64,000 bases of DNA from Micromonospora sp. WMMD961 (lineage in GTDB: Bacteria > Actinomycetota > Actinomycetes > Mycobacteriales > Micromonosporaceae), in assembly GCF_029626145.1 (NCBI RefSeq), contig NZ_JARUBJ010000002.1, positions 4,003,501 through 4,067,500 of the forward strand. The letters run 5' to 3'. The position numbers and the translations under genes are program-made. Under the pieces are notes generated by a model, which searched no databases, was not told where the DNA came from, and was given only the letters and a program-made list of their open reading frames with translations. Of the stretch, positions 39,311 to 48,055 are shown in pieces (the first letter of the stretch is position 1; every line of letters starts with the position of its first letter).

Positions 39311-41460
39311 TCCGCTTCGGGCTCCGCCTCGCCGTGGCCGGCGGCCGTGAGGCGCTCACCCGCCTGGTCGTCATCGCCGCCGCCGTCGCGATCGGCAGCG
39401 GGCTGCTGCTGACCACCCTCGCCGGGGTCAACGCGGTCAACGCCCAGCTCACCCGGTACGCGTCGATGTATCCCCACGCCTCGGCCGGCGACGTCGACCC
39501 GCTGTGGTGGTCGACCCGACAGGACTACTTCCACGGCAAGCAGATCACCCGGATCGACGTCGCCGCGACCGGCTCGACCGCGCCCACCCCGGTCGGCATC
39601 CCGACCATCCCGGGTCCCGGCGATTACTACGCCTCGCCCGCGTTCCGCGACCTGCTGGCCGCCCACCCGGCCGACCAGTTGGGCGACCGCTACCCGGGGC
39701 GTGACCTCGGCACCGTCGGCCGGCCCGCGTTGACCTCGCCGGACACCCTGCTCGTCATCGCGGGCGGCACCCCCGACCAGGTCGCCAAACTCCCCAACGC
39801 GCAGCAGGTCACCCGCGTCGGCGACACCCCCGCGCTTCCCGAGGCCACGGTGAACCTCATCCTGGGCGTGATCGCCGGCGGGTTGCTGTTCCCGGTGCTG
39901 ATCTTCATCGGCACCGCCACCCGGCTCAGCGCCGCCCGCCGGGAGCAGCGTTTCGCCGCGATGCGCCTGGTCGGCGCGACGCCCCGGCAGATCTCGCTGG
40001 TCGCCGCGGTGGAGGCGTCCGCCGCCGCCGTCGCCGGCACCGCCGTCGGCTTCGGCCTGTTCTACGCCTTCCGCGACCCGCTCGCGGGCATCCCGTTCAC
40101 CGGCATGCCGTTCTTCCCCAGCGACATGTCGCTGGGCGTGCTGGACGTCCTGCTGGTGGCGCTCGGCGTCCCGGCCGGCGCGGCGCTGGCGGCCCAGGTC
40201 TCGCTGCGCCGGGTACGGATCTCGCCGCTGGGCGTCACCCGCCGGGTCACCCCCCGGGCACCGCGCGTGTACCGGCTGATCCCGATGGTGCTCGGCGTGG
40301 CCGTGCTGGTCTTCGCCATCGGCTTCCGGCCCGAGACGTCCGACGGCCAGGCGGCCGTGTTCCTGCCCGGCCTGCTGCTCATCATGGCCGGGCTGATCTT
40401 CGCCGGTCCGTGGTTGACGATGGTCGGCGCCCGGGTGATGGCCCGGTACGCCAACCGCCCGGCCACACTCATCGCCGCGCGACGCCTCGCCGACAACCCG
40501 AAGGCCGGCTTCCGGGCGATCAGCGGCATCATGCTCGCTCTCTTCGTCACGAGCGTGGCCGTCGGCGTGATCACCACGATCGTCGCCAACCGCGGCCCGG
40601 CGCCCACCGGTTCGACCGACGCGGGCACGGTGACCACCGTCTTCGACGAGAAGGTGCCGTCGGTGCCCGACTCGCTCTTCGCCGAACTCAACGCGATCAG
40701 CGGCGTGCGGTCCGCGACCGCCATCCGGGAGAACCCGGAGATGATGAACGGTGGCGAGGTCGGGGTGATCGCGTGCACCGACCTGCCGAGCGCGTACGGC
40801 CGGTGCGCCGACGGCGCGAGCGTCATCGAGGTGCCGATGGGCCTCAGCCGCTGGCGGGAGTCGGCGTCGCCCGCGACGGTCTGGCCCGCCGCGTCGCTCA
40901 CCCTCGACGAACTCCAGCGGCTACCGGTGGTGTCGATGGTCGTCGGCACGGACGGCTCCGCTGCCGCCGTCGAACGCACCCGTACCGTGCTGGAGGTCGC
41001 CTTCCCGACCTTCTGGGTGGGGCCGAACGTGCCCGGCGACTTCGAGTCGGACTTCGCCGACACGCTGCGCGGCTGGGAACAACTGGCCAACGTCATCATC
41101 GTGGCCAGCCTCGCGCTCGGCGGATGCAGCCTTGCGGTCAGCGTCATCGGCGGTCTCACCGAACGCCGACGCCCGTTCAGCCTGCTGCGCCTCAGCGGAG
41201 CACCGGTGCGGGTCCTGCGCCGGGTGGTGGCGCTGGAGAGCGCCGTGCCGATGCTCGCCGTCGCCGCCGTCGCCATCGGCATGGGTCTACTCGCCGCCCA
41301 CCTGTTCCTGCGCGCGCAGATGGACTACACCCTCGTCGCGCCGCAGCCGGGCTTCTACCTGATCGTCGTGGTCGGGTTGGCCGCCTGCCTCGCCGTCATC
41401 GCCTCCACCCTGCCGCTGCTGGAACGCATCACCGGGTCGGAGACCGCCCGCAGCGAGTGA
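39307..41460 (+). CDS. FtsX-like ABC transporter permease
   Basis: 717 residues with ten or so membrane segments in two FtsX-type halves. The first segment (VVIAAAVAIGSGLLLTTLAG) precedes a 130-residue extracellular region; the first FtsX domain spans about residues 180-310 (RREQRFAAMRLVGATPRQISLVAAVEAS) and the second ends the protein (RRRPFSLLRLSGAPVRVLRRVVALESAVPML). A second extracellular region of about 160 residues holds two Cys (IACTDLPSAYGRCADG) that may pair. This MacB-like architecture exports peptides, lipids or antibiotics by a mechanical mechanism. GTG 39307 overlaps the ATPase stop. Confidence 0.9.
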   Translation: MIRFGLRLAVAGGREALTRLVVIAAAVAIGSGLLLTTLAGVNAVNAQLTRYASMYPHASAGDVDPLWWSTRQDYFHGKQITRIDVAATGSTAPTPVGIPTIPGPGDYYASPAFRDLLAAHPADQLGDRYPGRDLGTVGRPALTSPDTLLVIAGGTPDQVAKLPNAQQVTRVGDTPALPEATVNLILGVIAGGLLFPVLIFIGTATRLSAARREQRFAAMRLVGATPRQISLVAAVEASAAAVAGTAVGFGLFYAFRDPLAGIPFTGMPFFPSDMSLGVLDVLLVALGVPAGAALAAQVSLRRVRISPLGVTRRVTPRAPRVYRLIPMVLGVAVLVFAIGFRPETSDGQAAVFLPGLLLIMAGLIFAGPWLTMVGARVMARYANRPATLIAARRLADNPKAGFRAISGIMLALFVTSVAVGVITTIVANRGPAPTGSTDAGTVTTVFDEKVPSVPDSLFAELNAISGVRSATAIRENPEMMNGGEVGVIACTDLPSAYGRCADGASVIEVPMGLSRWRESASPATVWPAASLTLDELQRLPVVSMVVGTDGSAAAVERTRTVLEVAFPTFWVGPNVPGDFESDFADTLRGWEQLANVIIVASLALGGCSLAVSVIGGLTERRRPFSLLRLSGAPVRVLRRVVALESAVPMLAVAAVAIGMGLLAAHLFLRAQMDYTLVAPQPGFYLIVVVGLAACLAVIASTLPLLERITGSETARSE

Positions 41461-41463
41461 TCG

Positions 41464-43158
41464 TCAGACCGTCGGCCCGGTGGTGGTGAGCGCTACCACC
41501 GGGCCGAGGACGAAGACGGCGGGTGGACGAATGTCCTCCCGGGCGGCGACGGCGCCGATCTCGTCCAGCCGGGCGGGCACCGATCGCTGCCCGGGCAGCC
41601 CGGCGTCCTGCACGGACAGCACCGGGCTCTGCGGGGCACGTCCGTGCTCGATCAGCACGGTCGCGATCTTGGCGATGGTGTCGACGGCCATCAGCAACAC
41701 GACGGTGCCCCGGGCCCGGGCCAGCGCCGCCCAGTCGACAAGGGAGTCGGGGTGACCGGGCGGCAGGTGGCCGGACACGACTGTGACGTCGTGCGCCACG
41801 CCCCGGTGGGTGACCGGCACGCCGGCGAGGGCCGGCGCGGCGAGCGCGCTGCTCACCCCGGGCACCACCGTCACCGGCACGCCGGCCGCCGCGCAGGCCT
41901 GGGCCTCCTCGTGGCCGCGCCCGAAGACGTACGGGTCACCACCCTTGAGCCGGACCACCCGGCGACCGGCGCGGGCGTGCGACACCAGGGCCTCGTTGAT
42001 CGCCTCCTGGGCCATCGAGGGGCCACGGGGCACCTTCGCCGCGTCGACCACCAGCACGTCGGGGCGCAGCCCGGCGAGCAGCCCCTGCGGGGCGAGTCGG
42101 TCGACCACCACGACGTCCGCGGCGTCGAGCAGCGCCTTTCCGCGTACCGTGATCAGGTCGTCGGGCCCCGGCCCACCGCCGACCACCGCTACCGAGCCGT
42201 GTGCGTGCCCGTGGTGGTGGTCGTGCCCGTGGTGGTCGTGGTCGTGGTGATGGTGATGGCCGACCGGGTCGTCGGGGTGGTCGTGCGGGCGTTGCGGGCG
42301 ACCCACCTTGTCCGCGAAGCCGGGCATCAACACCCGGTACGCGCAGGTGTCGCAGTTCATCCGGATGTCCCCGCCCAGCGCCTCGGCGTAGCGTTCCAGC
42401 ACCAGGTCGGCGAGGGCGTCGCAGTCGCCGATCACCTCGGCCACCCGCACGTCCAGGTCGGGGTGGGCGGCGGCGAACTCCGCCGACTGGGCGACGATGC
42501 GGTCCGGCAGCACCCCGGCGAACAGGAAGTACGGCGCGACGACGATCCGCCGCGCGCCGAGGCGGCGCAGCCGCTCCAGCACGGCCGGGACCGACGGTTG
42601 GGCGAGGGAGATGAACCCCGGCTCGACGCCGGCGTAGCCGCGTCCCTCCCAGAGCAGTCGGGCGACCTTGGTGACCTCGGCGTTGGCGTCCGGGTCGGTC
42701 GACCCCCGCCCGATCAACGCGACCCACGTGCCGGCCCGGTCGGCACCGGCCAGTTCCGTGCCGTCCCAGTCGGCCGTGCCGGCCTGGGCAGCACCGGCCA
42801 ATGCGGTGTCGATGCGCTGTTCGAGGGCGTCGTGCAGCAGCGGGTGCGGGCCGAGGGGGCGGCCGTAGCGGTAGGTCAGCCCGGGGTGGCGTTCCTGCTC
42901 CCGGGCCATCGCGGCGGGGATGTCGCCCTTGCCGTGTCCGGCGCCGGTCAGCACCAGCGGCAACGCCACCAGGGCGCGGTGCCCACCAGCGACGAGCGCG
43001 CCGACCGCGTCGGTCAGCGGTGGGCGGGACAGCTCGATGAAACCGCCCTCGACGTCGCCGACGTCACCGCGACCGCGGACCCGCTCGACGAGAGCGGCGA
43101 ACTGCTCGACCCCGGCCGCGCTGCGCGTGCCGTGCCCGACGATGACCAGACCGGTCAT
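41464..43158 (-). CDS. cobA: Fused cobaltochelatase CbiX and uroporphyrinogen-III C-methyltransferase
   Basis: 564 residues. Residues 1-280 are CbiX: His9 (VGHGTR) and His74 (GAGHGKGD) are the chelatase residues, and MNCDTC (267-272) is the MxCxxC motif linked to an Fe-S centre in long CbiX proteins. Residues 292-320 hold 16 His in 29 positions, a likely metal store. Residues 322-564 are SUMT: VAVVGGGPGPDDLITVRGK, VVRLKGGDPYVFGRGHEE, VPVTVVPGVSSA and PVTHRGVA. SUMT makes precorrin-2 from uroporphyrinogen III; CbiX inserts cobalt into the early ring. ATG 43158 overlaps the cobH stop (ATGA). It is the last gene of the cobalamin operon. Confidence 0.93.
   Translation of the reverse strand: MTGLVIVGHGTRSAAGVEQFAALVERVRGRGDVGDVEGGFIELSRPPLTDAVGALVAGGHRALVALPLVLTGAGHGKGDIPAAMAREQERHPGLTYRYGRPLGPHPLLHDALEQRIDTALAGAAQAGTADWDGTELAGADRAGTWVALIGRGSTDPDANAEVTKVARLLWEGRGYAGVEPGFISLAQPSVPAVLERLRRLGARRIVVAPYFLFAGVLPDRIVAQSAEFAAAHPDLDVRVAEVIGDCDALADLVLERYAEALGGDIRMNCDTCAYRVLMPGFADKVGRPQRPHDHPDDPVGHHHHHDHDHHGHDHHHGHAHGSVAVVGGGPGPDDLITVRGKALLDAADVVVVDRLAPQGLLAGLRPDVLVVDAAKVPRGPSMAQEAINEALVSHARAGRRVVRLKGGDPYVFGRGHEEAQACAAAGVPVTVVPGVSSALAAPALAGVPVTHRGVAHDVTVVSGHLPPGHPDSLVDWAALARARGTVVLLMAVDTIAKIATVLIEHGRAPQSPVLSVQDAGLPGQRSVPARLDEIGAVAAREDIRPPAVFVLGPVVALTTTGPTV
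41472..41507 (+). terminator. Terminator for the ABC operon, inside the convergent cobA end
   Basis: 13-bp perfect stem (41472-41484 with 41495-41507, TCGGCCCGGTGGT) and a 10-nt loop, 12 bp past the permease stop. It lies within the last codons of the convergent cbiX-cobA gene, which stops at 41464, so coding and termination share the same bases. Confidence 0.7.
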
Positions 43159-43751
43159 GACTTCTCCTCGACGTAGAGCAGGGCGTTGAGGGCGGCGGCG
43201 GCGACCGCCGAGCCGCCCTTCTCTCCCACGTTGGACACCCCGGGTAGGCCACTGGCCCGCAGCGCCGCCTTCGACTCGGCGGCACCCACGAAGCCGACCG
43301 GCAGGCCGACGACCAGCGCCGGAGCGGCGTCCACTGTGAGTAGTTCGGCGAGCGCGGTGGGCGCGCAGCCGACCACCCAGACCGCCCCGGGACCGACCCG
43401 TCGCAGGGCGATCCGCACGGCCGCCGCCGAGCGGGTGATGCCGGCCGACCGGCCCAGCTCGGCGGCGGCCGGTTCGGCGATCGGGCAGACCAGTTCCAGG
43501 CCGGCTCGGGTGATCCCAGCGGCGACCATCGCCACGTCGGTGACCACGGGCGCCCCGCCGCGCAACGCGGTAAGCCCCGATTCGAGGGCGGCCTCGTCGC
43601 AGACGAGGTCGTCGACGTAGGCGAGGTCGGCGCTGGCGTGCACCACCCGCTCGGTGACCGTGCGGGTCAGCGGCGGCAGGTGCGACAGGTCGACCCGCTC
43701 GCGCAGGATGCGGTACGACTCGGCCTCGATCGGGTGCACCACCCGGCTCAT
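43155..43751 (-). CDS. cobH: Precorrin-8X methylmutase
   Basis: 198 residues. Moves the C-11 methyl group to C-12, turning precorrin-8X into hydrogenobyrinate (CbiC does the cobalt form). Signatures: HPIEAESYRILRERVDL, TERVVHASADLAYVDDLV with the catalytic His, VVTDVAMVAAGI and GLPVGFVGAAESKAAL. The length is normal. ATG 43751 overlaps the ferredoxin stop (ATGA) and its own stop overlaps the next start, so translation is coupled. Soluble cytoplasmic enzyme of the corrin pathway. Confidence 0.95.
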   Translation of the reverse strand: MSRVVHPIEAESYRILRERVDLSHLPPLTRTVTERVVHASADLAYVDDLVCDEAALESGLTALRGGAPVVTDVAMVAAGITRAGLELVCPIAEPAAAELGRSAGITRSAAAVRIALRRVGPGAVWVVGCAPTALAELLTVDAAPALVVGLPVGFVGAAESKAALRASGLPGVSNVGEKGGSAVAAAALNALLYVEEKS

Positions 43752-43945
43752 CGGGCTCCTTCGCAGGGGTCGGGCTCGACGATGCGGATCGCGTCGACCG
43801 GGCAGATCTCCAGGCACTCCAGGCAGCCGGTGCACCGGTCGACGCGGACCGTGAGACCGCCGGCGACCGGGCGGATCGCGTGGGTGGGGCAGGTGAGCAG
43901 GCAGGCGCCGCAGCCCTGGCAGGCGCCGATGGTCACGAGCGCCAC
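43748..43945 (-). CDS. Dicluster 4Fe-4S ferredoxin in the cobalamin operon
   Basis: 65 residues. Two CxxCxxCxxxCP motifs (CQGCGACLLTCP and CTGCLECLEICP) bind two 4Fe-4S clusters. It is a small electron carrier, probably serving a reductive or Fe-S step of corrin synthesis such as the CbiG/CobJ ring contraction or precorrin-6 reduction; no CobG or CobK is encoded here. GTG 43945 overlaps the cobJ end by 13 bp; GTG 43936 makes a 4-bp GTGA overlap like the other genes and is an equally good start. Confidence 0.88.
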   Translation of the reverse strand: MALVTIGACQGCGACLLTCPTHAIRPVAGGLTVRVDRCTGCLECLEICPVDAIRIVEPDPCEGAR

Positions 43946-45660
43946 CGATACCCCCGGGGTGTGACCATCCGGCCGGCGACCAGCCTCGTGTCGCTGCTGC
44001 CGACCACGACGACGCTGTACATGTCGACCACGGCCGGGTCGATAGTGGCCACTGTCGCCAGGTGGGTCCGCTCGCCGGGGCGGCTGGCGTTGCGCACCAC
44101 ACCGACCGGGGTGTCCGGTGGCCGGTGCACGCCGAGAATGCCGAGCGCCTTGCCGAGCTGCCAGTCCCGGGCCCGGCTACGTGGGTTGTAGAACACCGTC
44201 ACGAAGTCACCCTCGGCGGCGGCGGTCACCCGCCGCTCGATGACCTCCCACGGGGTGTGCAGATCGGACAGACTGACGTAGGCGTGGTCGTGACCGAGCG
44301 GCGCACCGAGCAACGCGCCGGCTGCGAGGGCGGCGGTGACGCCGGGCACGCCCACCACGTCGATCCGCTCGTCGGCGTACTCCAGGGCGGGGCTGGCCAT
44401 CGCGTACACCCCGGCGTCGCCGGACCCGACCAGCGCGACGGCGCGGCCGGCGGCGGCCTCGGCGACGGCGACGCGGGCCCGTTCCTCCTCCGCGCCCAGC
44501 CCGCTGGAGAGCACCCGGGTGCCCGGGCGGAACACGTCGCGGACCTGGTCGAGGTACTGGTCCAGGCCGACCACCACGGAGGCGCGGCGCAGCTCGGCCA
44601 CCGCGCGGGGGGTGCGCAAATCGGCCGCGCCCGGTCCGAGGCCGACGACGGCGAGCCGGCCGCGTGGCGCGTGCCGGGCCACCGCCACGGTGGCCATCGC
44701 GGTGGCGGTCTTCCCCACCAGCAGCGTCGCGTCGGCGGCCCGGCCGTCCGGACCGAGCAGGGCCGCGGCCTCCGCCACGCTCGGCGTACCGACCGCGGCG
44801 CGGACCACCTCGCTGGGGTTCGGCACGTCGACCGCCGCCAGCCGCGTCGCCGGCCAGGTAACCAGGGGTACGCCGAGCGCGTCGGCGGTGCTGCGGATGC
44901 CCGCCTCGTCGGCCTTGACGTCGGCGCTGGCCAGGCAGCGCAGACTCGCCGGGTCGAGGCCGGCCTCGGCCAGCGCCCGGTGCAGCAGTTCGAACACCTC
45001 GGCCGCGGGTACGCCCCGACTCGCGCCCACCCCGGCGACCAGCGACGGTGGGCGCAGCACGGCGGTCCGCTCGTCGGGTGGCACCACGCGATCGGTGACC
45101 AGCAGGCGGTACCCGTGCTCCGGCGTATCCCCGTCGGCGGGGCGCACGTTCGGCGGCAGGGCGGGCAGCGGCCAGTCGGCGTCGGCGATCAGCCGGACCG
45201 GCTCGCCGTCCAGGATGGCCCGGGACACCGCGGCGACCGCGCCTTGGACGGGCCAGCCGAGGGTGTCCAGTCCCGGCAGGTCGACCGTGTCGGTGGCGGT
45301 AGTGATCACCGGGCGGGCGTCCAGCAGCGTACCGACCTGCTCGGCGAGGGCGTTGCCGCCACCGGCGTGGCCGCCCAGCAGTGCCACGGCGTGCCGGGCC
45401 GCCTCGTCGACGACCACCACCGCCGGATCGGTGCGCTTGTCCCCGAGCAGCGGCGCGAGGATCCGTACCACCGCCCCGGTGGCCAGGAACGCGACCACCG
45501 CGTCGGACCCGGCCCAGGCGGACCGCAGCGCGTCCGCCACGCTGTCCCCCTCGACCAGCCGGGCGTGCGGCCACGCGGCGGTCACGGCGTCGGCGTACCG
45601 GCGGCCGGCGGCGGTGGCCGCCACCAGGCCGATCCGGGCGGGCGGGTTCTGGTCGGTCAC
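43933..45660 (-). CDS. cobJ: Fused CbiG and precorrin-3B C17-methyltransferase CobJ
   Basis: 575 residues. Residues 1-320 are CbiG (cobalt-precorrin-5A hydrolase): VAFLATGAVVRILAPLLGDKRTDPAVVVVDE, LGGHAGGGNALAEQVG, VAGVGASRGVPAAEVFELL and LASADVKADE. Residues 335-575 are CobJ/CbiH: LAVVGLGPGAADLRTPRAVAEL, VALVGSGDAGVYAMA, FVTVFYNPRSRARDWQLGKAL. CobJ methylates C-17 and contracts the ring; CbiG opens the resulting lactone. GTG 45660 overlaps the cobL stop (GTGA). Such CbiG-CobJ fusions are known in actinobacteria. CbiG points to the early-cobalt type of ring contraction. Confidence 0.93.
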   Translation of the reverse strand: MTDQNPPARIGLVAATAAGRRYADAVTAAWPHARLVEGDSVADALRSAWAGSDAVVAFLATGAVVRILAPLLGDKRTDPAVVVVDEAARHAVALLGGHAGGGNALAEQVGTLLDARPVITTATDTVDLPGLDTLGWPVQGAVAAVSRAILDGEPVRLIADADWPLPALPPNVRPADGDTPEHGYRLLVTDRVVPPDERTAVLRPPSLVAGVGASRGVPAAEVFELLHRALAEAGLDPASLRCLASADVKADEAGIRSTADALGVPLVTWPATRLAAVDVPNPSEVVRAAVGTPSVAEAAALLGPDGRAADATLLVGKTATAMATVAVARHAPRGRLAVVGLGPGAADLRTPRAVAELRRASVVVGLDQYLDQVRDVFRPGTRVLSSGLGAEEERARVAVAEAAAGRAVALVGSGDAGVYAMASPALEYADERIDVVGVPGVTAALAAGALLGAPLGHDHAYVSLSDLHTPWEVIERRVTAAAEGDFVTVFYNPRSRARDWQLGKALGILGVHRPPDTPVGVVRNASRPGERTHLATVATIDPAVVDMYSVVVVGSSDTRLVAGRMVTPRGYRWRS

Positions 45661-46907
45661 GGGCGCTCCCCGGTGAGGACGACCACCGGGTTGGTGGCCG
45701 CGAGGCGGATCGACCCGCCGGGCAGGTCGGCGAGGCGGGCGGCGGAGAGCTGGCTGCCCTCGACCGTGTAGCCGGCGGCGCGCATAAGGCCGACGGCCGG
45801 TGCGACCCGGTCCAGTGCAGCCAGGGTGAGCACCACCCGCCCGGGTCGGCGGGCCAGCACGGCGGCGAGGACGTCGGGACCGCCACCGCCGACGAAGACC
45901 GCGTCGGGCTCGGGGAGGCCGGCCAGAGCCTCCGGGGCCCGCCCGACGAGGAGCCGGACGGTGACCCCGTGCGCGGCGGCGTTGGCCCGAATGGTCGCGC
46001 CGGCCGCGGGATCCTGCTCGGCGGCGAGCACGGCCGCGCCGAGCAGCGCGCACTCGATGCCGACCGAGCCGCTACCGGCGCCGACGTCCCAGACCAGCCG
46101 ACCCAGGCGGGGGCGCAGCCGGGCCACGACGAGGGCACGGACCTCCGACTTGGTGATCATGGAGTCGCGGTGGGCGTAGCGGGCCTCCGGCAGCGCCCAT
46201 CCGCCGGGCGGCGCGGCGGCCGGCTGGTTGTCCACACGCATCCCGCCGACGGCGACCGGATCGGGCGCGGCGTCTGCGGACCCGGCGGGCACGGCGTCGG
46301 CGAGGCTGAGCAGGACGTGCGGGTCGGCCCAGGTCTCGGCGGCGGCCTGCTCGGCGCTCACCGTGCGGATCCGTTCGGCGTCGGTGCCCAGGTGCTCGGC
46401 GACCAGCAGGCGGCGGGACCAACCGACCAGGCCGGCGCCCAGCTCGGCCGCACCGGCGCCGGGCGCGGTGAGCACCGCGACCAGCGGCAGCGCCCGGCAG
46501 GCGTTCAGGGCGGCCCGGGCGTCACGTCCATGCGCGGTGACCACGGCGGCGCCGTCCCAGGGCAGCCCGGCGCGGGCGAACGCGGCGGCCACACTGGACA
46601 CCGCCGGCACCACCCGCAGCGGCAGCCCGGCCGCGCGCAGCCGCCGGACGATACCGAACAGGCCGGGATCGCCGCTGGCCAGCACCACGGCCGGCACTCC
46701 GGCGTCGACGACCTCGGCGAGGCGGCGCAGGGCGGGGGCGAGCGGCCCGAGGGCGATGGTGTCCGCGCCGGCCGGTACGGGGACCGCGGCCAGGTGCCGG
46801 GCAGCGCCGACCACCAGCCCGGCGGTGGCCAGCGCGGGCGCGAGGGCGGGGTGCGGCGATGCTCCGGCGGCGTCCAGGCCGACCACTGTCACGGTCACGG
46901 TGCTCAT
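45657..46907 (-). CDS. cobL: Precorrin-6Y C5,15-methyltransferase (decarboxylating), CobL (CbiE-CbiT)
   Basis: 416 residues. The N-terminal half is CbiE (VTVVGLDAAGASP, VVLASGDPGLFGIVRRL, VVPAVSSVAAAFARAGLPWDGAAVVTAHGR), methylating C-5; the C-terminal half is CbiT, with MITKSEVRALVVARLRP, WDVGAGSGSVGIECALLG as the SAM motif and VFVGGGGPDVLAAVLAR, methylating C-15 with decarboxylation at C-12. ATG 46907 overlaps the cbiD stop (ATGA). Cytoplasmic corrin pathway enzyme. Confidence 0.94.
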   Translation of the reverse strand: MSTVTVTVVGLDAAGASPHPALAPALATAGLVVGAARHLAAVPVPAGADTIALGPLAPALRRLAEVVDAGVPAVVLASGDPGLFGIVRRLRAAGLPLRVVPAVSSVAAAFARAGLPWDGAAVVTAHGRDARAALNACRALPLVAVLTAPGAGAAELGAGLVGWSRRLLVAEHLGTDAERIRTVSAEQAAAETWADPHVLLSLADAVPAGSADAAPDPVAVGGMRVDNQPAAAPPGGWALPEARYAHRDSMITKSEVRALVVARLRPRLGRLVWDVGAGSGSVGIECALLGAAVLAAEQDPAAGATIRANAAAHGVTVRLLVGRAPEALAGLPEPDAVFVGGGGPDVLAAVLARRPGRVVLTLAALDRVAPAVGLMRAAGYTVEGSQLSAARLADLPGGSIRLAATNPVVVLTGERP

Positions 46908-48055
46908 CGGGGCCACCGACCGGACGAGGCGACGACGCGCGCTCCGGCGAAGTCGACCATCGCCACGTCGACGGTGACCGTCGGCCCCGCGAAGCGCCGC
47001 AACACCTGGCGGACCCGTCGGCAGAGCACGTCGCCGGCCGGTTCGAGCAGCCCGGCGGCCTCCCACAGCTCGTACGCGTGTCGCCCGGTGTTCGCCTCGG
47101 TCACGGCGGCGACGAGGGCCGCACCACCGCCGGCCTCGGCGGTGACCGCGCCGAGCAGGGACAGGTCCACCTTGGATCGGGTGTAGTGGGTCATCAGGAT
47201 GCCGGCGGCGAGTTTGGCGAGCTTGCCGGCCATACCGACGAAGACGACCCCGGTCATCGCGTCGCCCACCGCCGCGGTCACCGCCGCGCCGGTGAAGTCG
47301 CCGACCTCGACGAAGCAGACCTCGGGAAGGTCGGGCAGGAGCGCGCGGGCCGCCCGCTCGGTACGCCCACCGGTGCAGAGCACCACGGTCCGCTCCCCCT
47401 GGGCGGCCATCACGTGTACGGCCTGCACGACACTGGCCCGCCAGGACGCGGTGGAGAAGGGTCGGACGATCCCGGTGGTGCCGAGGATCGAGATGCCGCC
47501 GAGGATGCCGAGCCGCCGGTTGGTGGTCTTGCGGGCCATGATCTCGCCTCGGGGCACGCTGATCACCACCCGGACGCCGACCTCGGCGAGGTCGACCACC
47601 TCGGCCACCGCCTCGCCGATCATCCGGCGTGGGGTGTCGTTGATCGCCGGACCGCCGACCGCGAGCCCGAGGCCGGGCTTGGTGACCGTGCCGACGCCGG
47701 CACCGCCGGCGAGCCGCAGTCCGGGGTCGTCGGTCCAGCCCACGGTGGCGGTCAGCTCCGCGCCGTGGGTGACGTCCGGGTCGTCCCCGGCGTCCTTGAC
47801 GACGACCGCCTCGGCGCGCACCGGTGGGTTGCCGGTCACCTCGCAGCGTTCGACCGGGAAGCGCACCCGGCGTCCGGCGGGCAGACCGATCTCCACGTCG
47901 GGCTGGATCTCCCCGGTGACCAGCGCGGTGACCGCCGCCTTGGCCGCCGCCGTCGCGCAGGCACCGGTGGTCCAGCCGGTACGCAGCGCGGTGGGCCAGA
48001 CCTTCGCGGTACGCGGCAGGTCCGGCTCGCGCAGCGGCGGCTCGGCGTACGTCAT
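46904..48055 (-). CDS. cbiD: Cobalt-precorrin-5B C1-methyltransferase CbiD
   Basis: 383 residues, normal length. Signatures: LRTGWTTGACATAAAKAAVTAL, GVGTVTKPGLGLAVGGPAINDTPRRMI, GISILGTTGIVRPFS and VEVGDFTGAAVTAAV. CbiD methylates C-1 of the contracted ring; the aerobic route uses the unrelated CobF instead, which is not seen here. ATG 48055 overlaps the cobM stop (ATGA). With CbiG and CbiX this makes the operon a mixture of the two classical routes, as is usual in actinobacteria. Confidence 0.95.
   Translation of the reverse strand: MTYAEPPLREPDLPRTAKVWPTALRTGWTTGACATAAAKAAVTALVTGEIQPDVEIGLPAGRRVRFPVERCEVTGNPPVRAEAVVVKDAGDDPDVTHGAELTATVGWTDDPGLRLAGGAGVGTVTKPGLGLAVGGPAINDTPRRMIGEAVAEVVDLAEVGVRVVISVPRGEIMARKTTNRRLGILGGISILGTTGIVRPFSTASWRASVVQAVHVMAAQGERTVVLCTGGRTERAARALLPDLPEVCFVEVGDFTGAAVTAAVGDAMTGVVFVGMAGKLAKLAAGILMTHYTRSKVDLSLLGAVTAEAGGGAALVAAVTEANTGRHAYELWEAAGLLEPAGDVLCRRVRQVLRRFAGPTVTVDVAMVDFAGARVVASSGRWPR

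Noticed and set aside
42200..42290. A possible CRISPR-like or tandem repeat (GTGGTGGTCGTG units)
   Set aside because: It is the codon repeat of the His-rich linker in the CbiX-CobA protein (CAC/CAT and GAC codons on the minus strand), not a repeat array.
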